A DNA stretch of 64,000 nt. It comes from Sycobia sp. Sy_11 (taxonomy: Eukaryota; Arthropoda; Insecta; Hymenoptera; Epichrysomallidae). Positions within the stretch are counted from its first letter, which is position 1. Each line of letters begins with the position of its first letter. Shown one piece after another: positions 11,901-22,628 of the stretch. Made by a program: the position numbers and the translations under genes. The notes under the pieces were generated by a model that saw nothing but the letters and a program-made list of their open reading frames with translations, was not told the DNA's origin and did no database searches. The DNA lies in the NCBI GenBank assembly GCA_018907035.1, contig JACCIC010000291.1:1-64000 (forward strand). The letters run 5' to 3'.

Positions 11901-13190
11901 TAAAATTACACAATTACTATGTTAGCAATAAATTTCATCAAAATTAACAGCTGTTCGCTGGTCAGGAATGTGTGCATATGTATAGGTTAATTACCGCAAC
12001 ATGCATCAGTGGTTTAGCTGCTTCCCCATGCTTGGAGATGCCGAAGGCTTTAATTCACAGAACCGTTCCTGAAACTATTCAAATATTTTACTTAAAATAT
12101 ATCTTATTCAAATATATTTTAGCAATAACCAAATATAAAGCTAATTCTGTGGGTTGTGTATTTATAACAAATTTTCTAATACGAAAGAATTCGATTAAGT
12201 TAATGCAAATATATTAAATGATTAATTATTATGTTTTAATACTTTTATAATTTGCCTATACGAAAATTCTTATTATCTATTACGGTTTATTACGTTTATT
12301 GATGATAGTTTGGACTAGTAAGTTTGTATTACTGATGAAATAACCTTATCTATTCTGCAACAAGGCATACGTGCATGAGGTCTCAGAAAACTTCTTTCAA
12401 ATTTTTTGCACACGTGAAAATTTCATTATACGAACATCATAACAGTTAATCTACATTCCAAACATTCTCGCTACATACATCACTATTGCATTCTCTGAAA
12501 TACCTTACATAAATAAAGTTTTAGCTTCTTCTTGAAGATCCTACAATCTTTTCTTCTATCAAATTACTTAAATGCATTTGAGAATTTATTAATGTAATTT
12601 AAAACACGAAAGATTTTTATATTTTTAATAAAGAAAGAATTTGTATTATATAATATAATTATTATAACTTTTGAATTAAGCATAAATTACGTATAAAACT
12701 TGATATTTTTAAGATGTTATTATTAATATCCATAGTACTTTATAAATATAAGAATTTATTGGTTACATTTATCAGAAAAATTAATGAATCAAGATGAATT
12801 TGCTATTTTTAAACAGTACGAAATATGTGAAAGTGTCATTGTAGTGACCAATATCTTATTTCCTTAATTAAGCAGGAAGCAGAAAAAACACCGACCAGTT
12901 CATATTCAAGCTTATTGAGGGTTAGCGGAAGAGAGCTTCCGCGGTGAAAAAAACTAAAGCTTTGAGTAAATGGCGAGCGTGAGAGGGGGAAGGGGAGGAT
13001 TGTTAATTAAGGTCACGCCTGGCTTTGCTGGAGAAGGCGACTAATTTGTTAAGATTACGGGGAGCCCAGCAATAATCTTTTAAAGTTCTAGGAGTCTCCC
13101 TCCCTCTTATCTGTCTCTTCTGTCTTTAATAGACTACCCGATAGTCTTGTTTTTTCTATGGTAAAAGTATCATTGTCTCTAATTTTTTAC
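8900..13190. other. non-coding, AT-rich with a GC-richer patch at 9950-10700
   Basis: Apart from the patch around 9950-10700 (short open frames without similarity, a C-run near 10254 and CpG-containing sequence) I see only low-complexity AT-rich DNA. A second GC-richer patch lies at about 12880-13120. No gene can be supported. Confidence 0.4.
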
Positions 13191-13233
13191 AGCTCAACTT
13201 AAGTTAATCTTTTTTTTCTCTTTTTTATTACAG

Positions 13234-13259
13234 ATACCGCAGAGGGATTTCGTTTCACG
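13234..13259 (+). other. candidate 26-nt microexon
   Basis: A strong pyrimidine tract (CTTTTTTTTCTCTTTTTTATTACAG) ends at 13233. It is followed by 26 bases (ATACCGCAGAGG...CACG) and then a near-consensus donor GTAAGTC. The combination of tract, acceptor and donor is much better than background in this AT-rich region. A 26-nt exon is not a multiple of three, so it would need neighbouring exons in suitable phase; none is visible in the window. It could belong to a gene with very long introns. Confidence 0.35.
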
Positions 13260-16200
13260 GTAAGTCTTTGACAAAATTTATCACCTTCGATTTGATGTTT
13301 TCTTTTATTACGCGTGTCCTTCTCGTAGAGATTAACTGAATATCTGGATCGCTAAGTACATTTTTAATACCTTATCTTGGCTTTAAAAGTTAGCTGACAT
13401 CCGAAACTTTCTGATTGTACTTTCCAGAAAGATGGAATCGTTTTTTACGATTTTTCTAGTAATTTATCGCATCTGATGTTAGGTTAAAGTGCTAAGGGAA
13501 GATTTAGAATTAAAAAAACTAAAAAGTTAAATTAAATTTCTTAAAACTCCAATTCTTTTGAAAACTTTAGCTTTTCCAGAATATTCAACTTTAAGAAAAA
13601 TATATTTCAAATGAATACATACGAAGGTCTCAGATTTGCTAATATACGGTATATATTCACTTAAAATTGTATTAAATGTGAAATAATGAAATGTCAAAAA
13701 AGCTAAATAAACGTACTCAAATTTTTGGATGATAACTGCAAATTTTGTCCTGATTTCCGAAAACAACTATGTTAAATTTGTTAAATAAAATTATACTATT
13801 ATAGAGAAGTAATTTTATTATCAAAATATGATTAATTTAGAAATTAAAACGGTCGTAAAAAACTGAAATTTAAAATTTAGATGATTTTCATCATCAGTAT
13901 CAAGATGATTCCTCAGATTCCAAGGATTCAAATTCAAAAGTCAGATTTATTTCTACTGATTTATTGCAATGGTTTCTCATTTAGTTATAAAACACTCATT
14001 TATTTTATCCTAACATCCACAGTTTGGATCTTAAATTAAAAAGTTCAGGCCTATCCACACTCATTTGCTCCTATTTTTTTGAAACTGAGTATTTTATGAG
14101 ATCTAACAGCTTCGAAAAATTAAAGATATACTACAGCTGGTGGTTTTATAGCTGAAAAATTACCGACAAACCATACGGAATAAAAGTTCTTAAGTCTTAG
14201 TTTCGAAAAGAAGTATTCACTCTGGAAAATCATTTTACCCTTGCTGAAAAATCATTACGATATCAATGAAATTAGATGAAACAATTTATATTCATTTAAA
14301 ATCATTTGAAATTTAAAATCATTTTATGTCCATTGGAAATTGATATTAAATTATACGACATCGCAAATCGATTTAAACCCTTTTTTCTCGAAGTAAATTG
14401 GTCCTACGACATGTATAGTTGAGAAATGATATTAATTTGAAATACCTTTTACATGTTTCCAATTTTAACATCTCCATTTTGAATGACTTTTTAGTTGTTT
14501 CAATTTAAAATATCTTTCAACACAAGAGTGGAAATTATTGATGTTTCTTATGAGACTTACCTGCCCAGCTTTACTCGGGAGTAAACTGTTTCACTCGGTA
14601 CATAATCACTTTGAAATCCATGATGAAATATACTATTGAACTACTGTTAAGACCCTTAAAAAAATATGCGAAAGTACAAAGAAATCGTTTTATTTTATAT
14701 TTATTTAACGACAATAATGGCCAACGTTACAAATATATTCGTGAATCAGTAAGTAATATATTTACGTTCAATGTAACTTAGTGTATTGTTTCGATGACTC
14801 ATTTGAAAAACAACGACAATTAAAAAAAAAACTCCATTGCAACGAAACAAAGCAGAACACACTATCGTAGATCTGTGAAGCTGTTCGAAAAAGATGAAAA
14901 TCGTAGAACTGGATCGTGCCTCCTTCCAGTCCTCCGCAATCTTTCACCTCCCAGCCATAACCTTAAATCTCGCGCAGGATAACGCTGTAACTGCGCCTTC
15001 TCTCCCTCCGCCCTTCGCGTCTTCTGTCGACTACGCGGACTCCCGCGCGGACTATATTGGGTTATATTTCACAAGTATTATAGCGTCGACTAAGCGTGCA
15101 GGATCCTCGCAACGAGCGATATAGATTTACCAGTATTTCCCTCCTGCAGCTCGCTTCACGTGGCACTCATTGTGGCACTGCAGTGTCGCCGCTGCATTAT
15201 CCACTATACTTTATTTCGCTCGAGACATTATTAAGAACGGCGATGTAGGCACTTTTATCGTTTTCTTGTCAATAAGGATCCATGATACTGAAGCGAGATT
15301 TTTTTAAAATTAGCTATAATTATTACGTTAGAGAAAGGAATATCTTCTTTTACATTTTGCGGACAGAAATTAGTCAGATTCAGTATTTTATTTTACAGCG
15401 CTGCAATTTCAAAATCGTGTTAGACTGTTGGGAATAGTTTTTGAGCCGTGTACAATGCGATTTAATAAAACTATTATATTGGTATCAAATGGTATTTATA
15501 GCGAAATAATGTAAATAAAAGTTCTAAATGAATAAGGGATCATTCGGATATATTTATTAAATAAATGACGATGTTGATTAAATTTATATTAGATTTTATA
15601 TAACTATCGCGGGGCATAGAATTGCCTCCACTCAGGGAATGGAGAAAACAGCCGTTGAGATGTCGTAACTTTATAGTTTATCGTAAATCGAATAAATCAC
15701 ACAAGAAACCTCGGATAAAGTATATTTACGCACGCTACTACGGCAACAATTAGCGAATCATGAAATATACAAGATTCTTATGTTTCGTTATCATAGCGCT
15801 TTTACATACTTATATATACTCCGCGGTAGTTCAGGGCGATTAAGAAGTGAAAACCAAAGGGAGGAGGAGATTCCGCGAATTACCTACTGGCTGAGTGACG
15901 CAGCCACGACGTCTCAAGAACGCATGCAACCCTTATCGCAATATCTCCACAAGACCGAGAGCCCTGTCGACCCCGCAGAAGCATCTTTTATTAATACGCG
16001 CGCACAACACACGGATTTCTTAAGCTATTGGACAATGAATGTGAGAATAAGGAAAGAATTCGTCTACACTTTCAAAATACAGACGAATACGCACGAGAAC
16101 TGAAGCGGTAACGTGAAATCTGCTGTCTTGACCAAGGTCGAGTGCGAAGTGACAAGAACACGCGTAGTTGATGCGCGATGATGATACGAAGGGAGCTTTA

Positions 16201-16735
16201 CATATCCTGGGAAATATCTACTATACAGGTAGATAGATGTCCTTATACATAGATGTCGTAAATTTTGCTTCGTAGGTTTACACAACTTTTGACGGTATAA
16301 AAGTATTTCGTAAAGGTATAAAAGATGGTATAAAAAATCTTCATAATTCTTACACTTTCATTCATAGAAATATTAATTAAATTATATTAAATAGTAAATA
16401 CCACAATCCATAATCAAAATTAATACTTTCTAAACTCTTAAAGCTCAAATCAGTATAGTTTTAAATCCAGAAACCGATAAATCCTTAATCCAATAAAGCT
16501 TTAAATCCTTATTTGGAGAGTTAATAGGAGGTCAAATCATAAAATAATTTAAAATTAAAAATTGTACTTATGTTGACTGTTCTGAATTAGATTAATAAAT
16601 ATTTTTATCGGTTTACAGTCTTTATAATATCATATGTTAGCTAAAATAATGACAGTCAGACTATCCTTGTTTATTATCACCCCCGTTGAATCTTAAATAA
16701 AACTTACTACTACAATAAATTATATCAGAAAATTT
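13260..16735. other. AT-rich non-coding DNA with GC-richer islands at 14.87-15.26 and 15.6-16.26 kb
   Basis: The two islands stand out from the AT-rich background and contain short open frames (14894-15124 +, 15780-16103 +, 16064-16285 -). None of these has a recognised domain, signal peptide or splice support. They may be regulatory. Nothing else was recognised. Confidence 0.35.
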
Positions 16736-16832
16736 AAAATAAAAATAAAATAAAATTAATAACACAATATAAAAATAAAAATAAAAATAAAAATAAAATA
16801 ATAAATGAAATAAAATAAAAATAATAAAAGCA
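16735..16832. repeat. A-rich (AAAAT)n-like low-complexity tract
   Basis: Imperfect AAAAT/AATAA repeats next to the terminus of the Penelope-like element. A similar tract (AAAATAAAAATAAAAT) precedes the related terminus fragment at about 49630, so it probably belongs to the element's end or its preferred target. Confidence 0.7.
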
Positions 16833-16896
16833 ATATTCTATGTTAGTAAAGGACAACGTGACTGCTCCCACCACCTTAAATTTAGGATCAGCTATT

Positions 16897-16932
16897 TGTC
16901 GTACGTTTCGAACCGCTACGGTTCATCTTCAG
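16897..16932 (-). ncRNA. hammerhead-like terminal motif of the Penelope-like element
   Basis: On the minus strand CTGAAGA is followed by a perfect stem GAACCG-TAG-CGGTTC and then GAAAC. This matches the hammerhead core layout CUGANGA - stem II - GAAA. Hammerhead ribozymes are known from Penelope-like element termini (established knowledge). The expected UH cleavage step after stem III is not clean here (GAAAC GTAC GAC, A where U is expected), so the motif looks decayed. Confidence 0.5.
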
Positions 16933-17056
16933 GAACTAAACTAAATTGAAAAACCTAGTATGCTACTTTATATACCCCATTCGTACTCGAAATTTATTAG
17001 TATAACATTTATAGGACCCCCTTTTTTTTCTTTAACTTAAATGCGAAATACAAATT

Positions 17057-17266
17057 CTATATCAATAAGGAATGATAAGTGTTATCCAATTTACTCAATT
17101 CTAACATTAAATTTACATTATTGGGATTTTTCAAAATATGAATATTTTCAAAAGTTTCTCTTTTATATTTATTCTTAATACCATGTTTCAAAATATTTAC
17201 ATTCTCAAAGTCGAAAGAATGTAACAAGTTTAAACTATGTTCTTTTAATCCGGATGTACCATTCAT
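17057..17266 (-). pseudogene. Penelope-like element, C-terminal block after GIY-YIG
   Basis: A 70-residue fragment (LNLLHSFDFENVNILKHGIK...) that continues the C-terminal region of Penelope-like polyproteins after the GIY-YIG motif. A stop separates it from the preceding frame at 17273, so it is out of continuous translation. Confidence 0.7.
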
Positions 17267-17272
17267 TCTTCG

Positions 17273-18025
17273 TCAGCTATATTGATGTTCATATATTCTT
17301 TGTTTTAGGTACCTTCCCGTTTGTCCAATATAATATTTGTCACAACCCTTACAATTTATTTTATATACTACTCCTGTTTTCAAACATTTATCATCCTTAT
17401 CTTTACTAAAGCAAACTTGAATCTTATGATTTTTAAATGCACTTCTAATTCTTTCGGATAATGCTCTTAAATACAATAATACCACGATTTTATTATTATT
17501 ATTATTATCCCTCTTTTTCATATTACGTTCTCTAGTGCTGTTATAAATTTCATCCACTCTCTCTGCAATCATTTTATCCACAAAGTTTATTGGATAATCA
17601 TTGTTAATAAATATCTCTTTAACTAATTTTAAATTATCTTTTCTAAAATCTCTGTGTAATAATTTTATTGTTCTGTCGATGACTCTCTTTACAGTACCTA
17701 TCTTGTTTCTGAATAGATGGTGCCAGTTAAAATTTAGCAACCTACCTGACCATGTAGGTTTTCTGTACAAATTCAATTTTCTTCTGTTATTACTAACTCT
17801 AATAATATTGACGTCCAAAAAACTTAATTTATTATATGATTCTAATTCCTTTGTATATTTAAGTCTATCATGGATGGAATTCAAAACATCCACCATTTCG
17901 TCTACACACATTTCTGGCACAATTGTAAAGATGTCATCGACATATCTTTTATAGATAATTGGTTCAAAATTCAACTTATTTAATGCAATATTTTCTAATT
18001 TTTCCATTACCAAATTAGCGATCAC
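17273..18025 (-). pseudogene. Penelope-like reverse transcriptase (YVDD half) with GIY-YIG endonuclease
   Basis: A 250-residue fragment. It begins at the conserved block around VIANLVMEKLE (preceded by GDPLSP-like sequence across the frame boundary) and contains YKRYVDDIFTIV, the reverse transcriptase active site. The FLDVNI, LYRKPTW and Trp-containing thumb-like blocks characteristic of Penelope elements follow. Near the end, VVYKINCKGCDKYYIGQTGR shows the GIY-YIG endonuclease core, with CxxC cysteines just before YYIG. The frame ends at a stop within the nuclease, and downstream similarity resumes at 17266. Confidence 0.88.
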
Positions 18026-18450
18026 CGGTGATAAAGGTGATCCCGTCCGACAGCCATATTTTTGTTCTTAAAAATTATTTTGAAAAAAAAAAATATGTTA
18101 TTAAAAACTAAATTTATTGCCTTTATAAATTCATCTTTTGTTATTTTTGTGTACATGTTAATTTCTGACCATTCTTCTTCTACAATTTCTTTAAATAAAT
18201 CTAATGGTATATTTATAAACAAAAATACCACAACCAATGAAATCATCCTATAATTATTCGGAACATTAATATCTTTGACTGCTTCATAAAAACTCCAACT
18301 ATCTTCAACATAAGAGTTGATTTTTCCAATGATCTTAACTAATATATTTGATAAAAATTTTTCAATATTATATGTTAGAAAATTAATTGATGATATTATT
18401 CTATAGGTCAATTGCTCTTTGTGAATCTTGGGAATCCCGTAATATTTCAC
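18022..18450 (-). pseudogene. Penelope-like reverse transcriptase, N-terminal half
   Basis: Contains YGIPKIHKE and YRIISSINFLTYN, the fingers region of Penelope-like reverse transcriptases. Where the family has the first catalytic Asp (SLDVVSLFTN-type block), this copy reads SLVVVFLFINIP, so Asp has become Val. Together with frame breaks on both sides this shows the copy cannot polymerise. Confidence 0.8.
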
Positions 18451-18471
18451 TATTGTTCCATTTTCCTATTT

Positions 18472-18792
18472 TCAGTGTTTACAAGAAATTTCATTAATGT
18501 AACATTCATTTTTCCATTCTTTTACTAATTTTTTCAATTTATTTTGTAGCCTATTAATATGAGGATTCTCAATTTTCTTGTAAGTTTTGTTATCCTCTAA
18601 CATCATTGTAATTGTATTAATATATTCTTTCTTGTCAGATGCTACTGTTACATTTCCTTTATCTGCATTCTGGAATATAATATTTGTGTCCTCTTTTAAA
18701 AAATTCTTGGCTGTTTTGTATTCATGTATGATGTTAGTATTTATATAATTTTGAAATCTATTTTCTTTTTTAAAATTATTAATAACCTTCAC
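18472..18792 (-). pseudogene. Penelope-like element, N-terminal block
   Basis: Contains NIIFQNADKGNVTVASDKKEY, the ADKGN block conserved upstream of the reverse transcriptase in Penelope-like proteins. It is separated from the next block by a stop and a frame change at about 18460. Confidence 0.75.
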
Positions 18793-19096
18793 TAATGAGG
18801 TTCTACATTATTTTTTCATATCGTTATTGCAACTAACAATACTATTTTCTACGTTAGCTACGATTTCATTAATAGGGAATTCGTTATTTGAATAAGATAT
18901 TCCAAATTTTGCACCTTTTGAAATAATAACTGTTTTGTATCGTGTTTTTTAAATTTATCTCCTTTGGTTCAGAAATTAAGAAGTTATATTGTGTTCTAAA
19001 ATTGGGTTGATTTTGGAAATGATATAGAGCACCTATTTTTTTATTTTTATTTGTATAGAAATAATGATGACGGATTCCCTTTAATGATGAAGTCAC

Positions 19097-20535
19097 TAAC
19101 CGAGGTAGTCTAATTTTAAAACCTAGCCGTTATGAATATAAATCGAATTGATTTCATTAATGACATTTCCTTAGGTCAAAGAATTAAATACGATTTTCAT
19201 TTCTGCAATTTCCAAATTAAATATTACTCATGCATTCACATTTATTTTGTATACTTACTACAACATATCAAAAGCATAATATAATATCGTAATAAAGAGT
19301 TTTCAGTCGTTTGAAACTTAATAATTATTATTATTTTTGTTCGCAAGATAAATAATGGCTTCGATTCACATCTGAATGAAAACATCGATTATCACAGGTG
19401 CCTATTATGAGAAAAAAATGTAAACGAATGTGTGCCATCGTACACGTACTTTCATGCGTATGTGCTTATGTATATGGCAAAAAAAATATAATGTTCAGAT
19501 GTCATTATTAAATATCGTATACCCGTAATGGAACTTATGAAAATATATAGAACATGCATTTATTGAAAACTGAACCTAGATGAGATGTTCTTGAGAATCG
19601 TGAATTTTAGGCGTAAAACAGGCCAGTTTCTATTATAGTATATTAGTAACTTAACTTAAATAATATTTAGTTTAACAAAAACGTATGTATTGAATATGGC
19701 ATTAGAGCGATGATGAAAGTAGCTGACTTAAGCTACTTGAGATAACTTGACTCCAGGTAGCTGTCGTCTAATTCGATTTTTTTCTTCTAGAATGTCTTTA
19801 AATTTCCAAATAGGAGAAAATTATGTATTGCTCGAATTATGTATCTCAAATACCAGATCGGTTCAACGTAACATGTTTCAATAATTTTTTAAAAACATGT
19901 TTGAAATTTGTTTGAAGCTTTTGAAAAATGAAGCTAAATTATATAAAACTGGTCTGAAATATTTATCCTTTCAATAGAAATTAAATTGAATCAATGTTTA
20001 ATATCATAAAAGTTATAGAAAAATAAATACAGCTTACCTTTAAAATATCAATACATTTATTAATATTTAATGAAATTGGGAAATGGGCGTGCAGCGAATA
20101 AATAAATATGTCGGAGTTTGTCTAAAAGAATTTATTAAGCTTAAAGAAAACAAGAAAAGAAAATGATGGTATTATATTTAGCAGGCATAAAAAATCCTAG
20201 TCTTGACTGGGGGAAAAGTCCTTTAAATACCACAACTAAATTACAATAATAAATATAGATATATATTATAATCAAGTGCAATTGGCGCAGCTACAGAACA
20301 AGGATTAATCACACAATAAACATCGCAGACTATACTCAATACAGATAGATTAATATATTAACCCGAATTATTAAGTTAACAAAAGTAATCTACAACTTAC
20401 TGATGTATGGTCATACGCTTGTCGGTGACGCTTACTTTCAGAGAGACGCTTGCGAAATACATATAAACGCGTGGGAAGGTATTGCCCTTTATTCCTAGGC
20501 GTTTTGCGGCTCAGACATTTCGGATACAAAGAGAA

Positions 20536-20540
<5 letters not shown>
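19097..20540. other. AT-rich non-coding DNA
   Basis: No supported gene or element. Short frames around 20371-20686 are created by the GA/CT microsatellite and have no similarity. Confidence 0.5.

Positions 20541-20582
<42 letters not shown>
20541..20582. repeat. (GA)21 microsatellite
   Basis: A pure GA run. It lies about 300 bases from a complementary CT run at 20881, with a GC-rich segment between them. Confidence 0.97.
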
Positions 20583-20584
<2 letters not shown>

Positions 20585-20877
20585 TCTCCGAATCGGCAAG
20601 GACCAATACTGAAAAACCACACATTTCCTTGCACTTTTCGGCTGAGGTCCAATCCGGATTTGACAGGGGGTCTGGCTACCATGTAAAGTCCGCGCGGACA
20701 TTCTCACGTGGTCACGCAGGTACCTGAGGACGGTCGCCAGTCACTTCGTCTATGCTTTACGGCACATCTATTCCTCGATCTCCATGGGTGCCGATTGCAA
20801 ACCTGGAGGGTTTATCGGCATGAATGTTTTGAACCCGTCGTCGCTTCATTATAGCGCATAATATTTTTTTTCCTAGA

Positions 20878-20880
<3 letters not shown>
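20583..20880. other. GC-rich segment between (GA)n and (CT)n tracts
   Basis: About 300 bases, clearly GC-richer than both flanks, with no supported coding frame. GA-repeat tracts are binding sites for GAGA factor in insects (established), so a regulatory role is possible. A short non-autonomous element is an alternative. Confidence 0.35.

Positions 20881-20928
<48 letters not shown>
20881..20928. repeat. (CT)24 microsatellite
   Basis: A pure CT run, the reverse complement of the GA run at 20541-20582. The two could pair as arms of a long hairpin. Confidence 0.97.
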
Positions 20929-20929
<1 letters not shown>

Positions 20930-22550
20930 AATATCTTTTCTTGTTCTTACGGGAAATGTGTATCACCAACAATCTTCATAAATGGCACGTGTGCAGCCAA
21001 TTGTCGCGAACAATCAACAAATATAATTTTTTTAATAAATTTAATTTTTAAGGTGCATGATTTTTCTAGCCATAACCTCGACTTAGACTCTTTTGTTATT
21101 TTCGATAGGACATACTTTTTATTCAGTGAACTTAAAAAAAGTTGTATAGAATTATTTAAAATAATTGTATCGGTAACGCAATAGTTAGTAGTTAGCGAAC
21201 GAATCTGTTGACTATTTAATGTATTTTCCGTCAAAGATCAAGAAAAATTTTAAACCGCACTGAACCAGAAGTCTATTCATTTACCGTAGGATTGGTGGCA
21301 CGTATGAATGTATATAGAAGTGATCTCAATCTAATTCGCGTATGCTTCTCTGCCTAAAATAGAATATACAAGTGAATATTATAAAATATCTCAGAATTGT
21401 GTGAGCACCCAGGACAATTGTATGCATTTATTCAAGATACCGACTAGAGATAAAGTACGCTTTATAAATTCGTATAGATTTGATGAACAATCTCAAATCA
21501 TTGTTTCATAACAGTGATGTATGAACACCTTATCATTACATATATTTTGAACTTTACAAATATATAAATGACTGCAACGCATGGTGATAAAAAGAAGATA
21601 CGAAATTTTAATCCAATTTACGTTAATTTTACCAATACATTATCATTACTTTAATCGTTTATGGTTTTTAAAGTAATATCTTCTTAGTATTTGAATGCAA
21701 TTTATATGTAATTCAACAAAAGTACAATACTTCTAAAGTTTTTCAGTTGTTGAAGCTTTGTTATTTATTAGTAGAATTTTTGCTAAAATAAAAATTTAAT
21801 TACTTTTCACAATAGGATTGTATGCAACACGTGCTACATAATTGTCTATTGATCACGAGAGTACGTTGAAACACGAAGGTAACGAGTGGGCAAATGTGCT
21901 GAAGGAATTATCCACAATATTTTTTCTTATAATTGATTAATTATACACTCTTTGCACAAGTTTTTTGACTGCTCAATTTCCATTTGTGTATACCATTAGA
22001 ATAATTTGCGAATCTACGTCCTTTCGGACCCCCACTCCTAGAAAGCACTGTTCTGTTTTTTCTTTTAATTTTTTTTTTCAATTAGTCGATGCATTTGCAT
22101 TATACAATATTTTAGAATTCAACGTGTTTTTATGAGGTTGTATAGCATAAAACCCGATGTCGAGTTCATCGTAAAAAAAATAAATCTTATTATTCGTATA
22201 GTTAATTACCCGGAAATCATTATACAGCACGTAAGGAACAAAATATTGTTCGACTTCACGAGTGTTATTCCCCAGTTATGTTTTATTCAATCAATAAGTG
22301 ATTTAATCGTGTACTAAAAATTAATTATTTTTGGGGTACAGGCGAATGATTCTTTGCGCCAACAACTGAATTTAAAGCAATAGCGCAATTCATTCTATTA
22401 TGTAAGCAGCAAATTTATCCCAAATTTTTCAATTTATTATGTTATAATCGAATATAAAATTAAGTTGTAAATTGTACAGGTGTCGAAATGTATATTAATT
22501 ATACGGATTACATAAAATATGTACATATACCTACGAACAATGGCAGCAAA
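20929..22550. other. AT-rich non-coding DNA upstream of protease gene A
   Basis: No supported gene. The last part is the likely promoter region of gene A. Confidence 0.5.
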
Positions 22551-22553
22551 TGG

Positions 22554-22561
22554 TATATAAA
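22554..22561 (+). promoter_or_regulatory. TATA box of protease gene A
   Basis: TATATAAA 75 bases before the start codon at 22629. Gene B has TATATAAT at almost the same distance (78 bases) from its start, which supports both calls. Confidence 0.65.
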
Positions 22562-22628
22562 GAATTTCCTACGTTATTGTCGATCCATAATTGAAATAGT
22601 TTTGAAAGTGTTTTTCAAGCATTTCAAG

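Larger units (their letters stand above)
16832..19096 (-). mobile_element. degenerate Penelope-like retroelement
   Basis: Conserved blocks read on the minus strand in the order expected for Penelope-like elements: an N-terminal FQNADKGNVTVA block (18472-18792), YGIPKIHKE and the start of reverse transcriptase (18022-18450), the YVDD block and C-terminal GIY-YIG endonuclease (17273-18025), and a further C-terminal block (17057-17266). Several stops and frame shifts separate them. The terminal part (16832-16940) holds a hairpin motif typical of these elements' ends. The upstream frame at 18884-19096 probably belongs to the N-terminal region. The copy is inactive. Confidence 0.85.

Noticed and set aside
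20371..20972. Four overlapping frames of 70-100 codons around the GA and CT tracts
   Set aside because: Driven by dinucleotide repeats giving RE or SL repeats; no similarity.
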